35,167 nt of DNA from Vulcanimicrobiota bacterium (lineage in GTDB: Bacteria; Vulcanimicrobiota; Vulcanimicrobiia; Vulcanimicrobiales; Vulcanimicrobiaceae). Positions 24,648 through 32,891 of the stretch are shown in pieces. How positions within the stretch are numbered: position 1 is the first letter of the stretch; each line of letters begins with the position of its first letter. The DNA lies in the NCBI GenBank assembly GCA_019235995.1, contig JAFAJV010000052.1, positions 1 through 35,167 of the forward strand, in the 5' to 3' direction. Position numbers and translations under genes: made by a program. The notes beneath the pieces are model-generated. The model searched no databases. It was not told where the DNA came from and saw nothing but the letters and a program-made list of their open reading frames with translations.

Positions 24648-25839
24648 CGGCGGCTCCGGTAGGCATCGTCGTCGGCTGCTGCAGCGAGGCGTCCGCGTGA
24701 AGCACCGAGGAGCGCGCGTTCGCCTGCATCAAGAGAGTGCGCCCAAAAAGCACCGTGTCTTCGAGCCCGAAGAGTTTGGCACACTGCATCGCCAGCGGCT
24801 GCGTCGCCGTGCGGCCGTCGAGCACGGGTGCCGACGAGCTCGCGTCCAGCATCGACCGCAGCAGGTCGTTCTCGCCCACGGCGACGACGATCAACCGCGC
24901 GAAGCTCGCCTCGAGCTGCTGGAGCAGCTGGAGGATGTAACCCGGGGTCGTCGCCGGGCTCGCCACGTGCCGGACCGTCGGCAGCCCGACCTGCCCGAGC
25001 GCGGTCACGATCTCGTTCGCGCGTTCTACCTGGGGCGGCGCGTCGGCGATGACCGCGACCATCCCGGGGCGCATCACCGGAAACGTGCCGACCAAGTCGG
25101 CGACGCGCTCGTACGCGCGCTTGACGTTTTCGAGCGCGGCCTCGTCGACCTCCGCAAGGTTGCGGTACATCTGCTTGTCGAGCATCAACTCTTCCCTGCC
25201 CTGGGGCCAGATGCGCCAGGAATCATTGTCGACGACGTCCGCGATCACTAGCTGGCCCTGATTCTCACCGCCCGCGAGGCGTCCGAACTCGATCTTCAGA
25301 TCGACGAGCAGCACGTCGCGCTTACGCCACGCGTGAGAGAGGATATCGAACGTCAGCCGAGCGAGCTCCGTCATCACGCCGATCTCCTGCGGCGCGGCGA
25401 TGCCTTGCGCGACGATCTGATCGGGAGAGATCATCGGGTCGTGCTGCGCATCGTCTTTGAGGAAGAACTCGATGACGCGCGGAACGAGCAGCGTGCCGCG
25501 CTGGATGCCGGGGTTGCGCTTTGCGAACGATCCCGCCGCGACGCCGCGCGTGACGACCTCGAGCGGGATCATGTTCGCGCGGCGGACGACCATCTCGTTG
25601 TCGTCGTCGTCTTCGCCACCGTTGAGATAGTGCGTCGGGAGACCGCAGAGGTTCAGCAGCCGAAAGACGCGCGCCGTCGTCTGTGCCGCGAGGCGTCCCT
25701 TCCCCGCGATGACGTGCCTGCGTGCACCGTCTCCGGCGGAAATCTGGTCGGTCTGCGCGACGACGAGCTGGTGCGGCTGGCCGGGATTTTCGTACAGCAC
25801 CTTCGTCTTGCCGCGCGCGATTTCGATTCCTTTGTTCAC
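24640..25839 (-). CDS. purC: SAICAR synthetase fused to a degenerate PurE-like domain
   Basis: The product has 399 residues. Residues 1-250 are a PurC of the animal PAICS type: ARGKTKVLY (8-16), ISAGDGA (33-39), EVVTRGVAAGSFAKRN (94-109), DVLLVDLKIEFG (175-186), IADVVDNDSWRIWP (199-212). It ligates aspartate to CAIR. Residues 260-385 match the AIR carboxylase half of PAICS in layout and in its end (AKLFGLEDTVLFGRTLL resembles the animal C-terminus). However, the nucleotide loop GS(T/D)SD reads ADAPP (265-269), SAH(R/K) reads SPAT (294-297), and the AGxxxxLP-type loop reads VGENDLLRS. The second domain therefore looks catalytically dead. The GTG start overlaps the purB stop; the stop overlaps purL. 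Confidence 0.9.
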   Translation of the reverse strand: MNKGIEIARGKTKVLYENPGQPHQLVVAQTDQISAGDGARRHVIAGKGRLAAQTTARVFRLLNLCGLPTHYLNGGEDDDDNEMVVRRANMIPLEVVTRGVAAGSFAKRNPGIQRGTLLVPRVIEFFLKDDAQHDPMISPDQIVAQGIAAPQEIGVMTELARLTFDILSHAWRKRDVLLVDLKIEFGRLAGGENQGQLVIADVVDNDSWRIWPQGREELMLDKQMYRNLAEVDEAALENVKRAYERVADLVGTFPVMRPGMVAVIADAPPQVERANEIVTALGQVGLPTVRHVASPATTPGYILQLLQQLEASFARLIVVAVGENDLLRSMLDASSSAPVLDGRTATQPLAMQCAKLFGLEDTVLFGRTLLMQANARSSVLHADASLQQPTTMPTGAAVG

Positions 25840-27254
25840 GTGAGGCGTACCTCAGTCTGGCGCGGGAATGCTTGCAAGTTTCCGATCCGGTCCGCGAGGA
25901 GGCGGGCGCGCTGCGGCGCCGTGCCGACATAGCCACTCGGGTCGAGCAGCCGCCGTATCTCGGCGGGGTCGACGAAGGCGGTCAATTCTCGTTCCTCGGG
26001 GAGCAGAGCGGACAGCGGGTTGTCTTCTCCACGTCCGACCGCCGCCCACGCCTCCATCGATGCACCGCGCAGAGCTTCGTGCAGGCGTTGCCGGTCTCCG
26101 CCGGCTCGTACGGCCTCCATCATCACGGTCTCCGTTCCGGCAAAGGGTGCGTACGCGCGAAGGTTCGCGGCGATGCGACGTTCGTCGATCCGCAGCCCCT
26201 CGATCACCGTGCGAGCGAGCGTCACGATCTCGTCGGCGCAGAGGAGCGCTTCGGGCAGGACGATTCGGCGGTTGGCGCTGTCATCGAGCGTGCGCTCGAG
26301 AAAGTTGGTCGCGGCGTTGTTCCACGACACGTCGGCCAAAGACGGCAGCAGCCGCGCCAGCGAGCAAATTCGTTCCGAGAGGATCGGATTGCGCTTGAAC
26401 GGCATGGCGGAGCTTCCGACCTGCGACCGCCCGAACGGTTCCGCGACCTCGCCGAAGCCGGGGCTGCTGAGAATGCGCACGTCGGCCGCGAACTTCGAAA
26501 GCGAGGCGCCCAATCCGGACAACGCCGCGAGCAGAAGATAGTCGAGCTTCCTGGGGTACGTCTGCGTGCTGACCTCGCGAGCGCGCAGCCCGAAGGTCTC
26601 TAAGACATATGCTTCCGCCTTCGCCGAGCCGCCCGGCTCGTTCGCCAGACGCTCGTACGACGCTGCGGTCCCCACGGCTCCGCGCAGCCCCTTCGTCGTG
26701 AGATTCTCGAAGACGAAGCGCAGATTTTCGTCGTCGACCAACAGGTCTTGCGCGTACGAGGCGAGGCGATAGCCCAGCGTCGTCGGCTCGGCGGGCTGCA
26801 GATGAGTGAACCCCATACAGACGAGATCGGCGTACGCGCGAATCTTATCGCCGAACGCGGCAAGCAGAGCGTTGACGTTCTCACCGACTTGGGAAAGGGC
26901 GAGGCGGAGACGATACGTCTCGACGGTGTCCTCGACGTCCATCGACGTCGCGCCGAGATGGAGTTTCCCGCCTCCGAGCTTTGCCTGCTCGGCGAAGACG
27001 CGAATCTCGGCCATGAGATCGTGCTGAATCGTCCGCTCTATCTCGAGCGCGGCTTCGATGTCGACGTTTGCGGCGTTCGCGCGCAGATCGTCGAGCTCGG
27101 CCTCCGCGACGAGACCCTGTGCGGCTTGGGCTTCCGCCAACGCGACCCATACGGCTCGCCACAGTCGCCGGCGCGTTTGCTCCGAAAAGAGCGAGCGCAG
27201 CTCCGCACGGCCATATCTCCAGGAAAACGGCGAGGCGTACGTGCTATAGTCCAT
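25836..27254 (-). CDS. purB: Adenylosuccinate lyase
   Basis: The product has 472 residues of the fumarase/aspartase superfamily. It cleaves SAICAR to AICAR and adenylosuccinate to AMP. The superfamily signature GSSAMPFKRNPILSE is present (about residue 280), with LGATSMDVEDT carrying the earlier conserved region and FTHLQPAEPTTLGYR carrying the conserved His. It starts MDYSTYASPFSWRYG and is the first gene of block B. Only 60 nt separate its ATG from the divergent ABC-lipoprotein gene; no convincing promoter could be picked out in that gap. Confidence 0.96.
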   Translation of the reverse strand: MDYSTYASPFSWRYGRAELRSLFSEQTRRRLWRAVWVALAEAQAAQGLVAEAELDDLRANAANVDIEAALEIERTIQHDLMAEIRVFAEQAKLGGGKLHLGATSMDVEDTVETYRLRLALSQVGENVNALLAAFGDKIRAYADLVCMGFTHLQPAEPTTLGYRLASYAQDLLVDDENLRFVFENLTTKGLRGAVGTAASYERLANEPGGSAKAEAYVLETFGLRAREVSTQTYPRKLDYLLLAALSGLGASLSKFAADVRILSSPGFGEVAEPFGRSQVGSSAMPFKRNPILSERICSLARLLPSLADVSWNNAATNFLERTLDDSANRRIVLPEALLCADEIVTLARTVIEGLRIDERRIAANLRAYAPFAGTETVMMEAVRAGGDRQRLHEALRGASMEAWAAVGRGEDNPLSALLPEERELTAFVDPAEIRRLLDPSGYVGTAPQRARLLADRIGNLQAFPRQTEVRLT

Positions 27255-27314
27255 GGACTGTTGCGTGCGTTCGCCTTACGGGAAGCCGCGGCCTCGTCAC
27301 CGTACTGCACCAGC

Positions 27315-28943
27315 ATGAAGCGGACGCAGGCATGTCTGTTAGCTGCCGCGCTTGCAATTGCGGCCTGCTCGCGAAGCGGGATCACTACGAACGGACGTCA
27401 CTCGTGGACGAAACCGGGCGTGCTGCGCGTCGCAATCGGTTTCGAGCCGAAGAACCTCAATCCGCTTCTCTTCGGTACCACTGGAGAGGGCTTCATCGAT
27501 CGCCTCATGTTCGAGCCGCTGCTCTCCGCCGATCGGCTAGGAAATCCCGTGCCGATGCTCGCGACGACCGTGCCGACGCAGGCGAATGGCGGAATCAGTC
27601 GGGACGGCCTGACGGTTCGCTACTCCATGCACCGCGGCGCGCGGTGGAGCGACGGAGTGCCGGTCACCTCTCGCGACGTCGTCTGGTCTTGGCGAGCCAT
27701 CATGAATCCGAACAACGACGTCGTGTCGCGTCACGGCTACGATGACATCCGGTCGATCGAGGCTCCCGATCCGCAGACCGTCGTCGTCCACTTGACTAAG
27801 GCCTTCGCCCCGTTCGTCAACACCTTCTTCGCCGAGAGCGACCAGCCGTACGAGGTTTTGCCCGCCCATGTCCTGGCTCGCTATCCGGACATCAATCGCG
27901 TCCCGTTCGACAGCGCTCCCACGGTGAGCGACGGACCGTTTCGCTTTGCGGCATGGCGGCGCGGCGACAGCATCCTGCTCACCGCAAACGCGACGTTCTT
28001 CGAAGGGAAGCCCGGCCTCAAAGCGATCGAGCTTCGCGTCGTACCCAACGAGGACACCGCGATCAATCTCCTGCGCACGCACACCGTTGACTACTTCTTT
28101 GAGCCGACGCTGCAAACGTATCCCGTTCTGCGATCGGTTCCGGACACACGCATCGTGTGGGTGAACAACAACGGATACGAAGGCGTAATGTTCAATCTCA
28201 CGCATCCCATACTCGGCGATCCACTCGTACGGCGCGCGATCGCGGCCGCGGTCGACAAGGCCTCGCTGACGCGGCAACTGACGTACGGCCAAGTAACGGT
28301 TGCGACCGAGGATCTGCCGAGCTGGATGTGGGCCTTCGATCCGGCGGTCAAAGGAGTGCCGTACGACCCCGCGGCGGCGCGGCAGCTCCTCGCACGGGCG
28401 GGCTGGGCTGCAGGGCCCGACGGCGTCGCGAGAAAGCAGGGACGACCGCTCGAACTCCTACTCGTCACCGATACGCAAACGGCTCTGCATCGCTCGGAGA
28501 GTCTCTTGATTCAGGCTGCGTTGCGACGCATCGGGATCGTCGTCGAGATCAAGTACTTCCCGATGGACATCCTCTACGCGCCGCAAGGCATGGGAGGCAT
28601 CATGCACGGCGGCAAGTTCGACCTGATCCTCTACCCGTGGGTCTCCGGGATCGATCCCGACGATTCGTCGCAGTTCACCTGCGAGAATCAGCCGCCTCAC
28701 GGCTACAACGACAGCCGCTACTGCAGCGCCGCCATGGACGCCGCTCAGACCGCGGCGCTGACAAACTACGGTCGCGCCGCGCGAAAAAGCGCGTACTCGC
28801 GCATCGAGCGGCTGCTCTCCGTCGATAACCCGCTCGTCTTCTTCTGGTGGCAGCGCTCGCAGGAAGCGATCAGCACCGACTTCCGGGGATTCGACCCGAA
28901 CCCGACAAACGAAGCCTGGAACGCGTGGAAGTGGAGTATTTAA
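27315..28943 (+). CDS. ABC transporter substrate-binding lipoprotein (peptide/nickel family)
   Basis: The product has 542 residues. It begins MKRTQACLLAAALAIAACS: a signal peptide with lipobox IAAC, so the mature protein is lipid-anchored outside the cytoplasmic membrane. The rest is a family 5 extracellular solute-binding protein (SBP_bac_5): LRVAIGFEPKNLNPLL, FEPLLSADRLGNPVPMLA, RYSMHRGARWSDGVPVTSRDVVWSW and PLVRRAIAAAVDK are typical blocks. Family members bind oligopeptides, nickel or other solutes; the ligand cannot be told here. No permease or ATPase gene is adjacent, so it works with components elsewhere. It is divergent from purB and convergent with the hydrolase gene. Confidence 0.9.
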   Translation: MKRTQACLLAAALAIAACSRSGITTNGRHSWTKPGVLRVAIGFEPKNLNPLLFGTTGEGFIDRLMFEPLLSADRLGNPVPMLATTVPTQANGGISRDGLTVRYSMHRGARWSDGVPVTSRDVVWSWRAIMNPNNDVVSRHGYDDIRSIEAPDPQTVVVHLTKAFAPFVNTFFAESDQPYEVLPAHVLARYPDINRVPFDSAPTVSDGPFRFAAWRRGDSILLTANATFFEGKPGLKAIELRVVPNEDTAINLLRTHTVDYFFEPTLQTYPVLRSVPDTRIVWVNNNGYEGVMFNLTHPILGDPLVRRAIAAAVDKASLTRQLTYGQVTVATEDLPSWMWAFDPAVKGVPYDPAAARQLLARAGWAAGPDGVARKQGRPLELLLVTDTQTALHRSESLLIQAALRRIGIVVEIKYFPMDILYAPQGMGGIMHGGKFDLILYPWVSGIDPDDSSQFTCENQPPHGYNDSRYCSAAMDAAQTAALTNYGRAARKSAYSRIERLLSVDNPLVFFWWQRSQEAISTDFRGFDPNPTNEAWNAWKWSI

Positions 28944-28959
28944 CTCAGTGCGATCCCGG

Positions 28960-30357
28960 CTACAGGTATCGAAATCGGCCCGCCGTTGCCGCCTGTCCGG
29001 AGGACTGCACCTCTAACGCGCCGGTGGAAATACGGTCGAGGAACGCGAGAGCCTTCGGCCACATGCTCGCATCGGCCCGCGCATAACCGGAAGCCGTTCC
29101 ACCCAACGCGAGCCGGAAGCTTCCCTCATTGAAAACCGCGAGGTCGCCCGTCGGCATATATGGCACGTCGATTTCATGTCCCGCCTGCGGAAAAATCAGC
29201 AGTTCGTCCCTAAACTTCAGGGCGTTCGCCTTGCGAGTCGCTATTATGCGTTCGGCGAAAACGTCGGATGGCCAAAGCTGGTCATCGGCGCCCGCGACAA
29301 GGAGGAGTGGTCCGGCGATTTTTTGGACTGCAATGGTGCTCTCCGGCTTCGGGGGCGTTGCGAGCGCCATATATTGAGCGCGGAACGAAACAGCGCGCTT
29401 TGCGGCGCGATCTGCCTTGATTTCCGCTTTCACCTGTGGCGGGATCGGATTGTCGGCATATGCCAGTGGCGTGCCGGAGATCGTCCAAGAGGCGCGTTGC
29501 ACACCTTGCTTCGTGGAAAATCCCTCGAACACGCTACTGGACGGTGCGAACGCTACAACTCCTCGGACGAGTGGTTCACGAGCGGCGACGAGCAGCGCCA
29601 GCTCGGCGCCTTTTGAATCACCTTCAAGGATGATCGGAAGATTGCGGGTCTCCGGTCGTTCGTGAACCCACGCGATCGCACGCTGAACGTATTCAAGCGG
29701 AATATTCGCCAGCTCGGATGGCAGGCCGTCCGCACCAAAATATGCAAGCGCCAGCGTCTCGAAACCATGCGAGGCGATTATGGCGGCGCGGTTCTCGTCC
29801 ACGCCGCCTTCGGATCCCCCCAGCACGATGACGACTCCACGCGCGATGCCTTTCTTCGGCCGAAAAAGCGTCCCGACGATCGACTCGCCGTGAAGTGCGA
29901 TGCGGGTTACGCCTGGCCCGATTCGCGAGCGCGTTACGACCACGCTTCTCGAGCCCGCTTTCGTATAGACCGTTAGCCGAATATGGATTGGATCGAGCGA
30001 CGCCGGCACATAGCCATGGCTCTTAATCGTGACCATCGACCAGAACAGTCCCATGGGATCCACTCCGCTGTACGTCCCGCGCAGCGGCGCAACGCGGGCC
30101 AGGTCGACGGCGCCCGAAGCATCCGTTAGAAAGGAAGCCCAGCTCCGGTACGTCGTTCCGTCAATATCGCCGCTGGCCTCGAGGGTGACGGGGACGTCCG
30201 GCGTTTTCGTCTTCACTCGTACGTCCACCGCGGTATCGAACAGCGCGCTTTCCGGCCTCACAACTAGTTGCGGGTCGTCAGGGGCTAGACGCGCTTGGGC
30301 ACTCCAGCCGAGCATCCCAGCCGTGAGCCCGGCAACCAATAAAAGACGGTGAGGCAC
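28960..30357 (-). CDS. Secreted BAAT-type alpha/beta hydrolase (acyl-CoA thioesterase family)
   Basis: The product has 465 residues from a GTG with a GAGGG Shine-Dalgarno 7 nt upstream. Residues 1-23 look like a Sec signal (LLLVAGLTAGMLGWSAQA). Residues about 30-140 form the beta-sandwich seen at the N-terminus of bile-acid-CoA/acyl-CoA thioesterases (YRSWASFLTD, GTYSGVDPMGLFWSM). The C-terminal alpha/beta hydrolase has GDSKGAEL with nucleophile Ser248, GADDQLWPS with the acid at Asp358/359, and QAGHEID with His394. Family members cleave acyl thioesters, but an exported copy probably acts on another ester. By eye it is less GC-rich than its neighbours and has its own promoter, so it may be a transferred single-gene unit. 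Confidence 0.85.
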   Translation of the reverse strand: MPHRLLLVAGLTAGMLGWSAQARLAPDDPQLVVRPESALFDTAVDVRVKTKTPDVPVTLEASGDIDGTTYRSWASFLTDASGAVDLARVAPLRGTYSGVDPMGLFWSMVTIKSHGYVPASLDPIHIRLTVYTKAGSRSVVVTRSRIGPGVTRIALHGESIVGTLFRPKKGIARGVVIVLGGSEGGVDENRAAIIASHGFETLALAYFGADGLPSELANIPLEYVQRAIAWVHERPETRNLPIILEGDSKGAELALLVAAREPLVRGVVAFAPSSSVFEGFSTKQGVQRASWTISGTPLAYADNPIPPQVKAEIKADRAAKRAVSFRAQYMALATPPKPESTIAVQKIAGPLLLVAGADDQLWPSDVFAERIIATRKANALKFRDELLIFPQAGHEIDVPYMPTGDLAVFNEGSFRLALGGTASGYARADASMWPKALAFLDRISTGALEVQSSGQAATAGRFRYL

Positions 30358-30394
30358 AACTACCCTCGGAGCGGGTTACAACTAAATATTTAAG

Positions 30395-30423
30395 AGTATA
30401 GCAGTCGCCGCTCTGAGCGTCAA
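30395..30423 (-). promoter_or_regulatory. Near-consensus sigma-70 promoter of the hydrolase gene
   Basis: On the minus strand TTGACG (30423-30418), a 17-nt spacer, and TATACT (30400-30395) form a near-perfect housekeeping promoter. It lies 37 nt upstream of the GTG at 30357, in a locally A/T-rich stretch. This leaves a leader of about 30 nt containing a GAGGG ribosome-binding site. Confidence 0.85.
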
Positions 30424-30431
30424 CTATTGAT

Positions 30432-31451
30432 TTAAGAGCGAGCTAGCCGTGAAAGCTCTACGGTGATGCGGTCGACGAGCGTGCGGTAATCCTCCGGATC
30501 GCTGCCGGCGCGGCCGGTGACGACGGCCTCGAGGCCGCGCACCGCGCGTTCGTATGCTATCCGGGCGCGCCGCTCGCCGACGCGGCGCGCGACGGGACGA
30601 AGGAAACGCTCGCGCCAGCGGGCCCGCGACGGCAGCTCGCCGCCGGCTCGCGCCAGCTCCCACAGATAGCTGCACTCCGTCGCGAGGGCGGAGAGCAGCG
30701 GCACGACCGCACCGCGTGGATCGTTGGAAAAAGACTCATGCGCGATCGCCAGTGCCTCTGCGACCCGGCCTTCCGCGAGCGCGCTCGCGTATTTGTACGC
30801 CTTCGGATCTTCGATGGCCAGTGCCTCACGCTCGAGATCCTTGATCGTGATCCGCTTGCCCGCGAGTCCGAGCTTCTCGAGATCGTTACGCACGGCGGCA
30901 AGATCGGCTTGGCTGCGCGAGAGCTCGTCGACGACGCGCGGGTCCGCCTTCGCGCCGAGCCGCGCGAGCGTTTCGCGCACGAAGCGCTCGCGTGTCTCCT
31001 CTCCGGCGGTCGTGTCGATGCGCAGGGCCGCGCGTCCGGCCATTGCGCCGAACGGCGCCGGCCGTTGCGCGCGCGGCGACAGCAGATCGAGAAGCACGAG
31101 CGTGTTGCCGTCGGGCACATCTTGCGCGGCGTCCCAGAGCTCCTTGCGCGGCGCCGAGCGCATCATCTGCGTGTCGGTTACGGCGACGACGCGCCGCTCC
31201 GCCAAAAACGGCATCGCGTTGAGCGCCTCGCGCACCGGCGCCACGTCCACGAGAGCCTCGGCGGTGAAGCGCGAGAGGTTCAGATCGCGCACCTCGAGCG
31301 GCAGCACTCGGTCGAGCACGACCTCCAGCGCGCGATCGGCCAGCACGCGCTCCGTGCCCTCGACGATCACGAGCTTGCCGATCGCCGGCTCTTTATCGAG
31401 AAAGTCGTAGAACTTCAGGTGCCATCTCCAGGTTCGGAATCGTCTCCGCAT
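30432..31451 (-). CDS. holA: DNA polymerase III delta subunit
   Basis: From the ATG at 31451 the product has 339 residues; from a CTG at 31418 it has 328. It matches the clamp-loader delta subunit: a starting segment LKFYDFLDKEPAIGKLVIVEGTE, LVLLDLLSPRAQR, then the helical lid (VDELSRSQADLAAVRNDLEKLGL) and the collar domain with KYASALAEGRVAEALAI and ATECSYLWELARAG. It opens the sliding clamp in the replisome. The ATG version overlaps mtnA by 59 nt and adds an Arg/Trp-rich leader (MRRRFRTWRWH) unusual for the family. The CTG is preceded by GGAG at 7 nt and gives the expected N-terminus. Confidence 0.88.
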   Translation of the reverse strand: MRRRFRTWRWHLKFYDFLDKEPAIGKLVIVEGTERVLADRALEVVLDRVLPLEVRDLNLSRFTAEALVDVAPVREALNAMPFLAERRVVAVTDTQMMRSAPRKELWDAAQDVPDGNTLVLLDLLSPRAQRPAPFGAMAGRAALRIDTTAGEETRERFVRETLARLGAKADPRVVDELSRSQADLAAVRNDLEKLGLAGKRITIKDLEREALAIEDPKAYKYASALAEGRVAEALAIAHESFSNDPRGAVVPLLSALATECSYLWELARAGGELPSRARWRERFLRPVARRVGERRARIAYERAVRGLEAVVTGRAGSDPEDYRTLVDRITVELSRLARS

Positions 31452-32403
31452 AGGGCGGCCGCACGATGCCGGCCTCCGTGACGAACGCCGTCACGAGGTG
31501 GCCCGGCGTCACGTCGAACGCGGGGTTGTACACGACCGCGTCCTCGGGCGCCGCGCGCGTGCCGGCGAAGGAGGCCACCTCTTCGGCGGCGCGCTCCTCG
31601 ATCGGGATCGCATCGCCCCTCTCGAGGCTGAAGTCGAACGTCGAGCGCGGCGCCGCGACGTAGAACGGTATGCCGTGGTGCGCGGCCAAGATCGCCAGCC
31701 CATACGTCCCGATCTTGTTCGCGGTGTCACCGTTGCGCGCGACGCGATCGGCGCCCACGATGGCTAGATCGATCCGTTGGCGCTTCATGGCGACCGCGGC
31801 CGCGGCGTCCACCATCAGCACCGCATCGACGCCGGCCATGCGCAGCTCGAGGTAGTTCAGGCGCGAGCCTTGCAGCAGTGGACGCGTCTCGTCGACGAAC
31901 ACGCGCGGCCTCTTCCCTGCGCGATGCGCGGCGATGATGACCCCGAGTGCGGTGCCGGACCCCCCGGTCGCGAGCGGCCCTGTGTTGCAGTGGGTGAGAA
32001 CGCGCGCGCCCTTCGCGAACAGCTCGATACCATGTGCGCCGATCGCGTCGTCGATCGCCTTCTGCTCTTCGTGAATCGCGCGGGCTTCCTCAAGCGGATC
32101 GGTCGCCGCGAGCACTCGGTCGACCGCCCACGCCAAGTTGACCGCCGTCGGACGCGCCTCGCGGACGCGCCGCGCGGCGCGAGCAAAACCCTCATCGTCA
32201 ACGATCGTGCGGCGCAGCAGCGCCGTGCCGTACGCGGCGAATACACCGATGCACGGCGCTCCGCGCACTGCCAGACCCCTAATCGCACTCTCGATGTCGT
32301 CGACGGTTTGAGCGCGCTCGTGGCGCACCTCGTGCGGCAATAAACGCTGATCGAGATAGAGCACGGCGTCGCCGTCCCATTCGACGGGCGCGAAGGCCTT
32401 CAT
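31393..32403 (-). CDS. mtnA: S-methyl-5-thioribose-1-phosphate isomerase
   Basis: The product has 336 residues, the usual size. It isomerises MTR-1-P to the ribulose form in methionine salvage. Family motifs are RGAPCIGVFAAYG, LTHCNTGPLATGG with the catalytic Cys, AIVGADRVARNGDTANKIGTY with the catalytic Asp, and GIPFYVAAPRSTFD. The ATG overlaps the ribH stop (ATGA). Paralogous eIF2B-like proteins exist, but the intact Cys/Asp pair favours MtnA. No other mtn gene is nearby. Confidence 0.93.
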   Translation of the reverse strand: MKAFAPVEWDGDAVLYLDQRLLPHEVRHERAQTVDDIESAIRGLAVRGAPCIGVFAAYGTALLRRTIVDDEGFARAARRVREARPTAVNLAWAVDRVLAATDPLEEARAIHEEQKAIDDAIGAHGIELFAKGARVLTHCNTGPLATGGSGTALGVIIAAHRAGKRPRVFVDETRPLLQGSRLNYLELRMAGVDAVLMVDAAAAVAMKRQRIDLAIVGADRVARNGDTANKIGTYGLAILAAHHGIPFYVAAPRSTFDFSLERGDAIPIEERAAEEVASFAGTRAAPEDAVVYNPAFDVTPGHLVTAFVTEAGIVRPPYAETIPNLEMAPEVLRLSR

Positions 32404-32891
32404 CGAAAGCCGGCGCGCGGAATGTCCGAGGTCACGCTCAAGAGTGCGGCGGCCGCGAGCGCCGCCGCATACCCTTTGTTTCCGCGCTTCGGATCGGCCC
32501 GCTCGTGCGCCTGAGCCAAATTTTCCGTAGTCAGGATGCCGAAGCCGATCGGCACTCCCGTCGCGAGCTGGACGTCCATGATTCCCCGCGCGCACTCGCC
32601 CGCGACGAATTCGAAATGCGGCGTCTCGCCGCGAACGACGGCGCCGAGCGCCACGAGCGCATCGAAGCGGTCGGTCTCGATCAGGTTCCGGCAGGCCACC
32701 GGAATCTCGAAGCAGCCCGGCACGTCGTAGACGCTCACGCGATCGTCGGCAACGTGACAGGCGCGCAGCCCGGCCCGGGCGCCCTCGACGAGGCGGTCGG
32801 CGATCTCCGGATAGAATCGTGCCGCCACGATCGCGAAGCGGCGTTCGGCACAATCCGGCGCCGGCGGCGTGCGCGCGCCGTTGCCCTTCAC
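32400..32891 (-). CDS. ribH: 6,7-dimethyl-8-ribityllumazine synthase
   Basis: The product has 163 residues. It condenses the RibB product (dihydroxybutanone phosphate) with the pyrimidine from the GTP branch to make lumazine. The family motifs are RFAIVAARFYPEIADRLVEGA, VYDVPGCFEIPVACR, GAVVRGETPHFEFVAGE with the catalytic His, and FGILTTENLAQAHERA. The ATG overlaps the ribBA stop by 4 nt, so the two enzymes feeding this step are made together. ribD and ribE are not in the window. Confidence 0.95.
   Translation of the reverse strand: MKGNGARTPPAPDCAERRFAIVAARFYPEIADRLVEGARAGLRACHVADDRVSVYDVPGCFEIPVACRNLIETDRFDALVALGAVVRGETPHFEFVAGECARGIMDVQLATGVPIGFGILTTENLAQAHERADPKRGNKGYAAALAAAALLSVTSDIPRAGFR

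Noticed and set aside
23052-24662. 536-codon open frame on the plus strand, antisense to purL
   Set aside because: Composition is typical of the antisense of a GC-rich gene (many Arg, His, Asp). purL on the other strand is unambiguous.
27255-27314. Divergent promoters or a purine riboswitch between purB and the ABC lipoprotein gene
   Set aside because: The 60-nt gap is too short for a riboswitch and no convincing -10/-35 pair could be assigned on either strand. TATAGT at 27245 lies inside the purB coding region with no -35.
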